Part shown: positions 5,175 to 5,176 of the stretch, piece after piece
Numbering within the stretch: position 1 is the first letter of the stretch
Layout: the number at the start of each line of letters is the position of its first letter
From: Holosporales bacterium
GTDB lineage: Bacteria; Pseudomonadota; Alphaproteobacteria; BNTO01
Assembly (NCBI GenBank): GCA_031257945.1
Contig: JAIRNU010000060.1
Span: forward strand, 1 to 5,176
Reading direction: 5' to 3'
DNA length: 5,176 nt
The notes under the pieces: model-generated
The model's database searches: none
The model's input: only the letters and a program-made list of their open reading frames with translations
What the model was told of the DNA's origin: nothing
Program-made: the position numbers and the translations under genes

Positions 5175-5176
5175 AT

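Overview
The window looks like a piece of an obligate intracellular alphaproteobacterial genome of the Rickettsiales, most likely Anaplasmataceae. This is an inference from mixed evidence: a flavin-dependent thymidylate synthase (ThyX) type protein, an ankyrin-repeat protein with a signal peptide, start codons without a clear Shine-Dalgarno, and about 1.4 kb of gene-poor, decayed-looking DNA beside intact genes. No species assignment is possible from the sequence alone.

Layout. Positions 1-1425 hold no gene I can defend. This stretch is a mosaic: a palindromic MITE-like or Rickettsiales-palindrome-like element (349-497), a G-rich island with a canonical G-quadruplex motif (658-677), a 95-codon frame broken by one TAG (644-931), two diverged copies of one repeat in opposite orientation (206-270 and 1134-1199), nested inverted repeats (1100-1218), and a GC-rich structured stretch running up to the end of the thyX-like gene. 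Three convincing genes follow: a 508-residue ThyX-family protein on the minus strand (1426-2952), a PhzF-family protein on the plus strand (3112-3999), and an ankyrin-type exported or membrane protein on the minus strand (3996-4985). The first two diverge from a 159-bp promoter region (2953-3111). The last two converge and overlap by four bases at their stop codons. The right edge (4986-5176) is the ankyrin gene's upstream region.

The most interesting item is the ThyX-family protein. It is an internal duplication, with two ThyX-like halves that have degenerated in complementary ways. Half 1 keeps the residues equivalent to E86, S88, R90 and R147 of Thermotoga maritima ThyX and has lost R78/H79/R80 and R174. 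Half 2 keeps R78/H79/R80 and R174 and has lost E86, S88, R90 and R147. In the classical homotetramer these two residue sets come from different subunits at each dUMP site, so this protein may build one composite active site from two specialised halves.

The three genes do not form an evident pathway. ThyX would make dTMP, PhzF-family enzymes are isomerases often of unknown substrate, and the ankyrin protein may act at the host interface.
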